DNA from: Gemmatimonadaceae bacterium | Lineage (GTDB): Bacteria > Gemmatimonadota > Gemmatimonadetes > Gemmatimonadales > Gemmatimonadaceae | Length of the DNA stretch: 39,594 bases | NCBI GenBank assembly: GCA_030835125.1 | Contig: JAUQWM010000027.1 | Location: 1-39,594, forward strand | Direction: 5' to 3' | In this document: positions 1-7,902 of the stretch, one piece after another | Numbering within the stretch: the first letter of the stretch is position 1 | How the letters are laid out: each line of letters opens with the position of its first letter | Notes under the pieces: model-generated | Told to the model about the DNA's origin: nothing | What the model saw: the letters and a program-made list of their open reading frames with translations, nothing else | Database searches by the model: none | Translations under genes and position numbers: made by a program

Positions 1-45
1 GGCGAACGCGGGTGCTCCGCGCTCGCCGCACCGGGCTGTCACGTC

Positions 46-432
46 CTAGCCGATGTGGCCCGCATACGCGTCCGCTGACAGCAGCGACGCGAGGTCGGCC
101 TGGCTCTTCAGCCTGAGCTTGATCATCCACCCATTGCCGTACGGGTCGGAGTTCACGAGGGCCGGCTCGCCGTCCAGCCGATCGTTGACCTCGACGACTT
201 CCCCGGCCAGCGGACAGTAGAGCTCGGAGACGGCCTTCACGGCCTCGATCGTGCCAAAGACGTCGTGCGCGCCGAAGGTCGCACCCTTCCTTGGCAGCTC
301 GACGAAGACGACGTCCCCCAGCTGGTCCTGCGCGTAGTCGGTGATGCCGATGACGACGACGTTCGGGTCGGAGGTGCCCTTCACGTATTCGTGGTCGGGC
401 GTGTAGTGCAGGTCGGCGGGGACATTGGCCAC
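46..432 (-). CDS. gcvH: Glycine cleavage system H protein
   Basis: Lipoyl carrier of the glycine cleavage complex, which shuttles the aminomethyl group from the P protein to the T and L proteins in the cytoplasm. The 128-residue product has the normal H-protein length. It opens with the family-typical LHYTPDHEYVKG and carries the lipoylation segment GTIEAVKAVSEL, where Lys66 is the expected lipoyl-lysine. The frame stays open to 546, but the extra 38 residues are basic and unlike H proteins. I chose the GTG at 432 because AGGA lies about 8 bases upstream and it matches the family N-terminus. It lies 71 bp downstream of coaE on the same strand and may be co-transcribed. The P and T protein genes are not in the window. 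Confidence 0.95.
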   Translation of the reverse strand: MANVPADLHYTPDHEYVKGTSDPNVVVIGITDYAQDQLGDVVFVELPRKGATFGAHDVFGTIEAVKAVSELYCPLAGEVVEVNDRLDGEPALVNSDPYGNGWMIKLRLKSQADLASLLSADAYAGHIG

Positions 433-503
433 GGCAATTCCTGGAAGAGGGAAATCGGCGCGAAGTTTATTGCCGGGTCGCCTGCGGCGGTAGAGCGAAA
501 CCC

Positions 504-1118
504 TCAGGACGCGTTTCCGCCGATCGATGCCATCAGGTCCCGCCACGCGCGCTCGACGGCGGCGCGAAGCGCCTCGATCGTGCCGTCGTTGTCGATCACG
601 ATGTCGGCCCGCGCGCGCTTGTCGGCGGCCGGCACCTGGGCAGCGATCATGCGTCGTGCCTCATCGGGATCGAGGCCGCGGAGCCGGACGAGGCGGTCGA
701 GGCGGACGCGTTCCGGCGCGTCGACGAGGATGACCTTGTCGAACCCGCCCTCGATCCCCGTTTCGAACAGCAGCGGGATGGCGGCGACCACCACGCGGTC
801 GCCACGCGCCCGGGCCTCGGACACGCGGCGGTCCCGGAGCTGTGCCACCGCGGGATGGACGATGCCGTTGAGTGCCTCACGCTCGACGTCGTCCGCGAAT
901 ACGATGTGTCGCAGCGCGGCACGGTCGAGTGTGCCATCGGGACGGAGCATCCGGGGGCCCCAGCGTTCCACGATCGCCGCCAGTGCGGGCGTGCCGGGGA
1001 CCACGGCTTCGCGCGCCAGTTGGTCGGCGTCGATGACGGTGGCGCCCAGCCGGGACAGCTGGTGGGCCACCTCGGACTTGCCGCTGGCGATGTTGCCGGT
1101 GAGGGCGACGAGGAGCAT
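504..1118 (-). CDS. coaE: Dephospho-CoA kinase
   Basis: Last step of coenzyme A synthesis: ATP-dependent phosphorylation of the 3'-hydroxyl of dephospho-CoA. The 204-residue protein has the family length. It has a P-loop GNIASGKS at residues 8-15, the following VIDADQLAREAV segment that binds substrate, and a lid-region motif RLRGLDPDEARRMIAAQ. The ATG at 1118 is preceded by a purine-poor leader, and a GGCTCGA heptamer array begins 14 bp upstream of the start. gcvH follows on the same strand. Essential housekeeping gene; identification is secure. Confidence 0.95.
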   Translation of the reverse strand: MLLVALTGNIASGKSEVAHQLSRLGATVIDADQLAREAVVPGTPALAAIVERWGPRMLRPDGTLDRAALRHIVFADDVEREALNGIVHPAVAQLRDRRVSEARARGDRVVVAAIPLLFETGIEGGFDKVILVDAPERVRLDRLVRLRGLDPDEARRMIAAQVPAADKRARADIVIDNDGTIEALRAAVERAWRDLMASIGGNAS

Positions 1119-1131
1119 GGGGGGTGGTTAA

Positions 1132-1155
1132 AGGCTCGAGGCTCGAGGCTCGAGG
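1132..1155. repeat. Heptamer array, unit GGCTCGA
   Basis: About three head-to-tail copies of a 7-bp unit (GGCTCGA) lie just upstream of the coaE start. Each junction creates the palindrome CTCGAG, so the array can fold on either strand. The same unit recurs about 23 kb away at 24335-24366. The rest of the coaE-folE spacer, 1218-1272, holds looser pyrimidine-rich relatives (GTCTCCC, AGTCCC, GACTCCC) that end immediately before the folE start. Confidence 0.8.
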
Positions 1156-1277
1156 GGGCGGAGTGCGGGTCGCGATCCTAAATTGCAGCAAGGTGCGCGC
1201 TCGAACCATGCGTACCGGGAGTTGGCTGGGGCCCGTCTCCCAGTCCCTCGACTCCCGTCACTCGTCTCCCTTCCGAT

Positions 1278-1844
1278 ATGTCCGAGCACGAAGAGCTGGT
1301 CCGGCGCCAGATCGAGTTGATCGGGGAAGACCCGACCCGGGAGGGCCTGGCGCGGACGCCGGAGCGGGTGGCCCGGTCGATGGCCTGGCTGACCCGGGGG
1401 TACGCCGTGACGCTGCAGGACGCCGTGGGCGAGGGGGTGTTCGCCGACCCGCACGACAACATGATCATGGTGCGGGATATCGAGCTCTACTCGTTATGCG
1501 AGCACCACCTGCTCCCCTTCTTCGGCAAGGCGCACATCGCCTACATCCCCGCCGGCCGCATCCTCGGCCTGTCGAAGCTCCCGCGCATCGTCGAGATGTA
1601 CGCCCGGCGGCTCCAGGTGCAGGAGCGCCTGACGAGCCAGATCGCGGCCGCGGTGCAGGAGGCGGTGGCGCCGCTCGGGGTCGGGGTCGTCCTCGAGGCC
1701 TCGCACCTCTGCATGATGATGCGCGGCGTGGAGAAGCAGAACTCGCAGACCATCACCTCGGCGCTGCTGGGCTCCTTCCGCAACGATGCCAAGACCCGGG
1801 ACGAGTTCCTGCGCCTGGCCCACGCCGGCATGCCGGCGCGATAG
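1278..1844 (+). CDS. folE: GTP cyclohydrolase I
   Basis: Converts GTP to 7,8-dihydroneopterin triphosphate, the entry to folate and to tetrahydrobiopterin. The 188-residue product is the standard bacterial length. The zinc and catalytic segment [12 protein letters not shown] supplies Cys74 and His77. A second zinc cysteine lies in [11 protein letters not shown] near residue 145, followed by the conserved [14 protein letters not shown]. The ATG at 1278 has no clear Shine-Dalgarno; the leader is a pyrimidine-rich, repeat-like tract. The gene is divergent from coaE. A PTPS-II-type pterin synthase and an SDR at 36.4-37.5 kb could use its product. It is a type IA (zinc) enzyme, not FolE2. Confidence 0.96.
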   Translation: MSEHEELVRRQIELIGEDPTREGLARTPERVARSMAWLTRGYAVTLQDAVGEGVFADPHDNMIMVRDIELYSLCEHHLLPFFGKAHIAYIPAGRILGLSKLPRIVEMYARRLQVQERLTSQIAAAVQEAVAPLGVGVVLEASHLCMMMRGVEKQNSQTITSALLGSFRNDAKTRDEFLRLAHAGMPAR

Positions 1845-1847
1845 GCC

Positions 1848-2633
1848 TCAGTCTTCCTCGTCGGCGCGCGGACCGTCCTGCATCAGGCCCGCGATCACGT
1901 ACTCGGCGCCGCCACGCTGGCGCAGCTGCGAGGGCGTGCACTTGAGGTAGCGCTGGCAGGTGTTGCGGAACGCGCTGCCCGAGGGAAAGTCGAGCGCGAT
2001 CGAGACCGCGTCCGCCGAGCGGAGGGGATCCTCGAGCAGCTGGGCGGCGACGATCAGCCGTCCCCACGTGATCAGGCGCCGCGGCGGCGGGAAACCCGCA
2101 TCGGAGAGCCGACGGACGAGGGCCCGCCGGCCCAGCGAGAGCGACCGGGCGAGGACCTCCGGCGCCAGGCGCTCGTGGGCCCGCGTCACCGAGATCAGCA
2201 CCGCGTCGCGCACGAGCGGGTGCAGCCCGGCGAACAGGACCTTCAGCTTGGACGCCACGCTCCGTGCCTCGGCCTGCTCGAGCAGGGCGGCGAAGCGCTC
2301 GGGCGCATCATCGCGATCGGCGATCACCAGGCCGTCGATACCGGCGCGGCCCGCGTCGAAAACGTCCCGTACGCGTTCGTTGTTCGTACCGACAGAGACG
2401 TATGCCACCGTGATCAGCCGCGGGAACAGCCGGCGCAACTGCCGCACCGGCTCGAGTCCCATCTCCCCGGTGGCGAACAGGTCGAAGATCGCGGTAAAGA
2501 CGGGTTGGGTCTCGCACAAGCGCTGCAGTCCCCCCCAATCCTGGCAGGGGGCAATCTGGTGTCTTCCCCGGATGGCGGCCTGGAGTCGCCGCAGCCGGTC
2601 CTGGCCCGGGAGCAGGGCCGCAATGATGCTCAT
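1848..2633 (-). CDS. AraC-type HTH transcriptional regulator
   Basis: A 261-residue protein with a C-terminal AraC-like DNA-binding region, roughly residues 155-240. The first half of that region contains the degenerate helix LARSLSLGRRALVRRLSDAGFPPPRRLI. The second contains DAVSIALDFPSGSAFRNTCQRYLKCTPSQLR, which matches the usual second HTH plus the P-x-x-x-R ending. The first 120 residues look like an alpha/beta receiver-type fold (strand-like FTAIFDLF, ITVAYVSV and GLVIADRD), but the phospho-acceptor acidic pocket is not evident, so I do not call it a true response regulator. It converges on folE, with stops 3 bp apart. Regulated genes are unknown; the pilin operon to its right is divergent and a possible target. 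Confidence 0.8.
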   Translation of the reverse strand: MSIIAALLPGQDRLRRLQAAIRGRHQIAPCQDWGGLQRLCETQPVFTAIFDLFATGEMGLEPVRQLRRLFPRLITVAYVSVGTNNERVRDVFDAGRAGIDGLVIADRDDAPERFAALLEQAEARSVASKLKVLFAGLHPLVRDAVLISVTRAHERLAPEVLARSLSLGRRALVRRLSDAGFPPPRRLITWGRLIVAAQLLEDPLRSADAVSIALDFPSGSAFRNTCQRYLKCTPSQLRQRGGAEYVIAGLMQDGPRADEED

Positions 2634-3008
2634 GTCAGGTGGAGGGCTTTCGGACGTGGGTGCACCAGCCTTGACGTCCGGGGCGACCTCGGCGTCACGC
2701 GGCCGACGCCCTTCCTCACTATGTGACTACTCGGGCCGCCGGCCGGCGGGGCTCGGTCGTCCTCCTCGGCGTCGTCACGATCCGCGACCGGGAATCGGCG
2801 GGCCGACGGACACCGCAAGCGCCTCGATGTGCGCGATGTCACACCAGCGTCCCGCAGTATCACGCCCCGGGTCGTCATTCTCACGGCGTGACACCACGGC
2901 CCACGAGCGTGACGGCAGGACCGGCGACGCCCGGCCATGATGATCGTCAATCCGGTGCGAAGGCCCGTCCGTTCGTGGGCCCTTGATCCACCCGAGTAAG
3001 GACTGTCC
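2634..3008. other. Divergent spacer, AraC-type regulator / pilin operon
   Basis: This 375-bp spacer holds the leaders of the regulator (minus) and the pilin operon (plus). I see no convincing sigma70 or sigma54 promoter. A short palindrome TCACGGCGTGA at 2881-2891, with several nearby TCAC/GTGA half-sites (2839-2920), could be an operator, but this is weak. A plus-strand open frame at 2723-2986 has no recognisable product and is judged spurious. Confidence 0.3.
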
Positions 3009-3623
3009 GTGACCGACTTTCGCCGCACCTCACTGGGGAACCTGCCGTTTCCCCGCCACGCACGGCCTGCCGGTCGTCGGGGGCACACGCTCATCGAAAC
3101 GCTGATCGTGATGTCGCTGATGGCGGTGCTCGCCGGAATCGCCATGCCGCGCCTGAACTACTCGAGCATGCGGCTGGACGCGAACGTCCGCGTGGTTCGC
3201 GCGGTGTTCCAGCAGGCGTGGCGCGCGTCGATCCAGAACCAGCATGACATGCTCGTGTCCGTCGACACGGCCGGGAAGCGCATCCGGTTGCTCGAGGATG
3301 CGAACAACGACGGCCAGCCCAGCACCGGCGAGCGGGTCACCTGGCGCCCCCTCGAGGAAGGCGCGGTGTTCGACGTGCCCGCCACCGGGGTCAGTGGTCC
3401 CGTCACCACATCCGTGTCCGGCACCGGCGTGCGCTCCGTAGGAAGCCTGCCGACGATCACCTTCCGGCGTAACGGCTCCACCAGCGGCGATGCGGAGCTG
3501 TACCTGTCGATCGAGTTCCGTGGCGTGAAGGAGTTCCGTGGTGTGACGGTGGCCCAGGCGACGGGCCGGACCGAATGGTTCCGGCGCGTCAACAGCGCCT
3601 GGTGGCGTTCGGGAGGCATCTGA
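3009..3623 (+). CDS. Type IV pilin-like protein, GspH/FimT family
   Basis: Minor pseudopilin of a type IV pilus or type II secretion assembly. Residues 1-24 are a basic leader ending RRG. The prepilin peptidase site is G|HTLIE, with Glu at mature +5, followed by a hydrophobic helix TLIVMSLMAVLAGIAMP. The C-terminal globular part has the GspH/FimT-like beta-rich look, ending in FRGVTVAQATGRTEWFR. The first mature residue is His rather than Phe or Met, which is tolerated in minor pilins. The GTG start at 3009 is preceded by AAGGA. It is the first gene of a four-gene operon, and its stop overlaps the next start (TGATG). Confidence 0.85.
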   Translation: MTDFRRTSLGNLPFPRHARPAGRRGHTLIETLIVMSLMAVLAGIAMPRLNYSSMRLDANVRVVRAVFQQAWRASIQNQHDMLVSVDTAGKRIRLLEDANNDGQPSTGERVTWRPLEEGAVFDVPATGVSGPVTTSVSGTGVRSVGSLPTITFRRNGSTSGDAELYLSIEFRGVKEFRGVTVAQATGRTEWFRRVNSAWWRSGGI

Positions 3624-4039
3624 TGCACATGTCGCGTTCCCGGGGAGAAAGGCGTCCGAGGAAGGGGTTTGCGCTCCTCGAGGCCATGATCGCCCTGACC
3701 ATCCTCGCCGGTGCCGTCCTCTCGGCCGGGCGCTACTTCACGCAACTCGCGCGCGGCGTCTCGGACGAGCGCACGCGCTCGCAGGCCCTGCACCTGGTGG
3801 GAGAGCGGTTCGAGCAGGTCAGGACCGCGCCGACGTACGGCAAGATCGACACGCTGTACGTGGGCATGGAGACGAACATCGTCGGCTACCCCGGGTTCTC
3901 GCGCAAGACCGAGGTCACGCGGGTCGGCGGTACACCGTCGGACAGCGTGGACTACAAGGTCATCACCGTCACCGTGACGACGCCGGCGATTCCCAAGAGC
4001 GTGAAGGTGATCAAGTCCACCGTCGTTGGAGACTGGTAA
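3623..4039 (+). CDS. Type IV minor pilin, PilV-like
   Basis: A 138-residue prepilin. The basic leader SRSRGERRPRKG is cut before FALLEAMIALTILAGAVLSAGRYF, which has the canonical Phe+1 and Glu+5 and is PilV-like in its LLEAMIALTILAGAVL pattern. The rest is a small globular domain that I cannot assign further. The ATG at 3623 overlaps the preceding TGA by one base; an in-frame ATG two codons on is possible. It should sit at the pilus tip or initiation complex with its operon partners. Confidence 0.82.
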   Translation: MHMSRSRGERRPRKGFALLEAMIALTILAGAVLSAGRYFTQLARGVSDERTRSQALHLVGERFEQVRTAPTYGKIDTLYVGMETNIVGYPGFSRKTEVTRVGGTPSDSVDYKVITVTVTTPAIPKSVKVIKSTVVGDW

Positions 4040-5176
4040 ATGCCACGCCTTGTGAACCGCCGCGGCTTCACGCTGATGGAGCTGCTGATCTCGGTGTCGT
4101 TGATGATGACGGCCATCGGGATCGCCATCCCGTTCTTCCTCACGCAGAGCCGCTCGCTGGAAGCCCAGGCGGGCCGACTCGACGCGCAGCTCAACATCAA
4201 CTTCGGCCTCGACGCCATCGATCGCGACCTGCGTGTCGCCGGGGTCGGGACCACGCTCCGGCAGCCGCTGCTGGTGCAGGCCGCCGCCAACGCCATCACG
4301 TTCAACGCCGACCTGACGAGCACGACGCCGGCGGACTTCGCGGCGGTGTACTACGACCCGGACGCGCTGCCGACGACCGTCACGATGCTGTGGCCGGCCA
4401 ACAAGGTCACGCTCCCGAACTCCGCCTGGCTCTATCCCGACAGCGCGTACTGGGCGAGTGCGGGCGTGCCGAGCCAGGCCGAGACCATCTCGTACTTCGT
4501 CGAGGCCGATCCGCAGGCGAGTGGACTGTTCCGGCTCATGCGACGCGTGAACGACGCCACGCCGCGGGTCATGGCCCGCGGGATCAAGGCCGTGTCCGGC
4601 CAGCCGTACTTCCGGTACTTCCAGCTGACGTCGACCGGGGCCCTGTCCGAGATCTCACAGGGGACCTTTCCCAAGCGGCACCTGCCCGGGTGGCACGGCG
4701 CCCCCTCGGACACCGGCACCAACGCGCTGGTGGACAGCATCGTGCTCGTACGCGTGAAGTTCACCGCCGTGCATCGAGACCCGCGGCACCCCGACGCTGA
4801 CCGGGTCGAGGAGCGCACCATCCGGATCACCAACGCCGGCCTGGTGCGCGCCAGCACCTGCGGCGATGCCCCGTTGAGTGCCTCGGCGCTGGCCGGCGTT
4901 GCGGACGCGACGCCCCAGGTCACGCTGACCTGGACCAAGTCGATCGACGAGTCGGCCGGCGAGAAGGACGTGGAGCGATACGCGCTGTACCGGCGAGACG
5001 CCGCGACCGCCACGTTCGGCGAGCCCTTTGCCAGCGTCGCGGCGGGCGCCGCCGTGCCGTCGTTCGTCGATTCGGACGTGAAGCCGGGCGAGTCGTGGAT
5101 CTACGGCGTCGCCGCCCAGGATTGCACGCCGTCGCAGTCATCGGTGGTCGTGACCCCGACGATCGTGATTCCATGA
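4040..5176 (+). CDS. Type IV minor pilin, PilW-like, with FN3-like C-terminal domain
   Basis: A 378-residue prepilin. The leader MPRLVNRRG is cut before FTLMELLISVSLMMTAIGIAIPFF (Phe+1, Glu+5). A PilW-like globular region follows with NFGLDAIDRDLRVAGVG, the typical segment after the pilin helix. From about residue 285 the protein adds a region resembling a fibronectin type III domain: VTLTWTKS, then VERYALYRRD, then WIYGVAAQD. This is not part of a standard PilW and could be an adhesive or structural tip extension. The ATG directly follows the previous stop (TAAATG). Two cysteines (in STCGDAP and QDCTPS) bracket the FN3-like part and might form a disulphide. Confidence 0.8.
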   Translation: MPRLVNRRGFTLMELLISVSLMMTAIGIAIPFFLTQSRSLEAQAGRLDAQLNINFGLDAIDRDLRVAGVGTTLRQPLLVQAAANAITFNADLTSTTPADFAAVYYDPDALPTTVTMLWPANKVTLPNSAWLYPDSAYWASAGVPSQAETISYFVEADPQASGLFRLMRRVNDATPRVMARGIKAVSGQPYFRYFQLTSTGALSEISQGTFPKRHLPGWHGAPSDTGTNALVDSIVLVRVKFTAVHRDPRHPDADRVEERTIRITNAGLVRASTCGDAPLSASALAGVADATPQVTLTWTKSIDESAGEKDVERYALYRRDAATATFGEPFASVAAGAAVPSFVDSDVKPGESWIYGVAAQDCTPSQSSVVVTPTIVIP

Positions 5177-5211
5177 TCGTCTCTCGCAGCGTTGGATTGC
5201 CCGGAGGCACC

Positions 5212-7197
5212 ATGCGTCGTACTCGAAGGTTCCACCTGCGACCGCGCGGGCTGCGCTCGCGCCGCGGCGTGGCGCTCGTCCTCACCCTGTTGATCACCTT
5301 CGCGATGGGCGCGCTGGCGATGGGCGCCATCTACGTGAACTCGAACGGCGCGTTGATCGGCCGCATGGCCGAGCGCGAAAAGGAACTGCGCTACGCTGCC
5401 GATGCGGCGCTCCAGATCGGGAAGAGCCGGTTGAACAACGACCCGTTCGCGATGCCCGACACGAGCTACGCGCAACTCGCCGCCAATTCTACGGTTCTGG
5501 GGGCGAACGGGCAGCCGATTCCCAACGTCACCTACAACCTGTACGCCGGCCCGACGGGCTCGACGACGGGTCAGTTCGGCCGGTTCGCCTCCGTGGTCGC
5601 CGAGGCGATCGGGCCGCGTGGGGCTCGGTTCGTCCGGCGCCTCGAGCTGCAGCAGGAGAGCTTCGCGCGGTATGCCTACTGGACCAACAAGGAGACCCAG
5701 CCGTCCGGCGGAACGATCTACTTCGCGAGCGGCGACATCCTCTGGGGTCCGGTCTGGTCAAACGACAACATCAGCATCCACAGCTCCGGCGCGACGTTCA
5801 ACGACGACGTGACGACGGCGCAGAGCATCATCTCGCCCGGCTACGCGACATTCAAGAAGGGCTACACCGAGGACGCCAACCCGATCACGCTGCCGACGAT
5901 CACGGCGCTGTCCAAGCTGCCGGGCTACGCGACGTCGGGATCGCTGAACTTCACGCCTCCTTCGAGCGGTGGCGCGACCACGGTGCGGATGCGGGCCGAG
6001 TTCGTCGCGGTGGACCTGAACAACGATGGAGACTCCACCGACGTCGACGAGGGCTTCCTGCGCGTCTACCAGGCCAACTCCGGTGAGGAAGACTGGCTGC
6101 GGGCCGATTGGACCACGACCAAGACCAGTGCGACGAACTGCGGTGACTATCACCGGGTGCTCGTGGGCGGCAACAAGGTCTGGAAGTTCTTCCCCGCCTC
6201 CGTACATGGCACGACCTCGGCGACTCTCTGGGCCCGCAATCTCTGGATCGCGAGCGGGGACTACACCTCGGGCACGAGCGGCACCGGCAACATCACCCAG
6301 AGCGCGTATTCGCACGGCAACCTCACCGTGCAGAATATCATGTCCAAGCCCCTGTCCAACCTCTCGGGTGGCCAGCCGGCGCATCGGTGCTTCCTCGGCG
6401 GCGATCCGCACCTGATCGCCGTGGAACGCGATGCCAATGGCGGTGTGGCGTCGGGGCAGGTTGGTGGCGACCCGACCACCTTCACCCCGACGGCCGGCAC
6501 CGCCACAAAGGGTCACTGGAAGCCGTGGACTGGCGCGATCGACCCGCGGCTGCAGGCCAAGCGCCCGTACGACGCGGCGTACATGTTCCCGATCTACCGC
6601 GGCCAGAACACCGGTTCCAAGGGTGTCATCTATTTCAACGGGACCGTGCTGCTCAGCGGGACGTTGCGTGGCCGTGTCACCGTCTACAGCAGCGCCTACG
6701 TGATCTACGGGGACGACCTGCGCTACTCGACGGATCCATCCGGCGGAACGTGCAATGACATGCTGGGCGTGATCGCAAGCCAGGACATCTTCGTCGCCGA
6801 CAACGCGATCAACACGCCGCGGGACGCGAATGGCTACAAGAACCTGGACGACACCAAGGATCTCTACCTCCACGGCGTCCAGATGGCCATCAGCGAGAGC
6901 TTCACCGTCGAGAACTACGATACCGGGCCGACCGATGCGAACGACTGCAACGGCGTGAACGTGGGTCGCGGCTGCCTGTACCTCCTGGGCGGACTGATCC
7001 AGGAACGACGCGGCGCGGTCGGCCTCACCAACGGGTCCGGGTACCTGAAGCGGTACAGCTACGACCGGTGCGCGGTGCAGATTCCGCCGCCGTACTTCCC
7101 GACGACGGGTCGCTTCATGGACAACCGGTATGCGGAGCTGGATCCCGGACAGTTCAACGTGACGAGCCTCTTCTCGGCGCTGTCGCCGAACTACTGA
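5212..7197 (+). CDS. PilX-like pilus assembly protein
   Basis: A 661-residue protein with a basic leader (RRTRRFHLRPRGLRSRRG) and then GVALVLTLLITFAMGALAMGA, the PilX N-terminal pattern. That pattern lacks a classic Glu+5, as in many PilX-type proteins. It is followed by NGALIGRMAEREKELRYAADAALQ, also typical of PilX. The remaining roughly 550 residues are a secreted beta-rich domain of the kind seen in large PilX/DUF4900-like proteins, with repeated Gly/Thr/Asn-rich strands and several cysteines. The start at 5212 has GGAGG seven bases upstream. An in-frame ATG at 5173 overlaps the pilW stop and is the alternative. Last gene of the operon; PilY1 and PilE are not here. Confidence 0.75.
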   Translation: MRRTRRFHLRPRGLRSRRGVALVLTLLITFAMGALAMGAIYVNSNGALIGRMAEREKELRYAADAALQIGKSRLNNDPFAMPDTSYAQLAANSTVLGANGQPIPNVTYNLYAGPTGSTTGQFGRFASVVAEAIGPRGARFVRRLELQQESFARYAYWTNKETQPSGGTIYFASGDILWGPVWSNDNISIHSSGATFNDDVTTAQSIISPGYATFKKGYTEDANPITLPTITALSKLPGYATSGSLNFTPPSSGGATTVRMRAEFVAVDLNNDGDSTDVDEGFLRVYQANSGEEDWLRADWTTTKTSATNCGDYHRVLVGGNKVWKFFPASVHGTTSATLWARNLWIASGDYTSGTSGTGNITQSAYSHGNLTVQNIMSKPLSNLSGGQPAHRCFLGGDPHLIAVERDANGGVASGQVGGDPTTFTPTAGTATKGHWKPWTGAIDPRLQAKRPYDAAYMFPIYRGQNTGSKGVIYFNGTVLLSGTLRGRVTVYSSAYVIYGDDLRYSTDPSGGTCNDMLGVIASQDIFVADNAINTPRDANGYKNLDDTKDLYLHGVQMAISESFTVENYDTGPTDANDCNGVNVGRGCLYLLGGLIQERRGAVGLTNGSGYLKRYSYDRCAVQIPPPYFPTTGRFMDNRYAELDPGQFNVTSLFSALSPNY

Positions 7198-7218
7198 TCT
7201 CCCGGAAGCAGGACGTGG

Positions 7219-7253
7219 GCGCGGAGCCGCGGCATGACGCCGCGGCTCCGCGC
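7219..7253. terminator. Hairpin between convergent pilX-like and tdk genes
   Basis: A perfect 15-bp stem, GCGCGGAGCCGCGGC at 7219-7233 and its complement at 7239-7253, with the 5-base loop ATGAC. It lies between two convergent genes, so it can serve both strands. There is no T-run, so it may block or stabilise transcripts rather than act as a classic intrinsic terminator. Confidence 0.7.
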
Positions 7254-7257
7254 GCGT

Positions 7258-7902
7258 TCAGGCCCCGTTGGAGCGCGTGCCCGGGTCGGGAGCCCTGAAG
7301 ATTTCGCGTTGGGCCTCATGGGCCGGGCGGACGACGTGGCAGGCGCGGCATCGCGCCTCGTAGGCCTCGCGACCGCCGACCATGATGGTCGGGGAATCCC
7401 ACGCCGCCGGGATGCCGTCGATGAGCCGCTGCGTGCGGGTGGCCGGTGCCCCGCACAACACGCAGATCGCGTGCAGCTTGTCCACCATCTCGGCGATCGC
7501 CATCAGGCGGGGCATCGGTCCGAACGGCTCGCCGCGGAAATCGGTGTCGAGTCCCGCGATGATCACGCGGCGTCCCCGCGACGCGAGCGATGTCGCCACC
7601 TCGACGATGCCCTCGTCCATGAACTGGGCCTCGTCGACGGCGATCACGTGGGCCAGGGGGTCGATCCGCTGCGCCACCTGGGCCGAGGAATCCACCGGGA
7701 TGGCCTCGACCGACCGGCCGTCGTGGCTCGAGACCGCGAACAGTCCCGCATAACGAGAGTCCAGGTGCGACTTGAACACCTGGACCCGCTTGCGGGCGAT
7801 CACCGCCCGCCGTACCCGCCGCATCAACTCCTCGGACTTCCCGCTGAACATCACCCCGGCCACGACCTCGATCCACCCTCCGCTGAAGGGCATCACGCTC
7901 AT
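7258..7902 (-). CDS. tdk: Thymidine kinase, type II
   Basis: Salvage enzyme that phosphorylates thymidine to dTMP. The 214-residue product has a P-loop GVMFSGKS at residues 16-23, the Walker B/catalytic segment VDEAQFMD, and the lasso-region zinc cysteines CVLC and CRACH. It also has TDFRGEPFG, conserved in bacterial and human TK1-type enzymes. The ATG at 7902 overlaps the stop of the upstream gene by four bases, so the two are translationally coupled. Confidence 0.96.
   Translation of the reverse strand: MSVMPFSGGWIEVVAGVMFSGKSEELMRRVRRAVIARKRVQVFKSHLDSRYAGLFAVSSHDGRSVEAIPVDSSAQVAQRIDPLAHVIAVDEAQFMDEGIVEVATSLASRGRRVIIAGLDTDFRGEPFGPMPRLMAIAEMVDKLHAICVLCGAPATRTQRLIDGIPAAWDSPTIMVGGREAYEARCRACHVVRPAHEAQREIFRAPDPGTRSNGA

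Noticed and set aside
265-1131. Long plus-strand frame over coaE and gcvH
   Set aside because: Arg/Ser-rich shadow of two secure minus-strand genes; no family resemblance.
2723-2986. 87-residue open frame in the pilin spacer
   Set aside because: Basic, low-complexity translation with no family and no ribosome-binding site.
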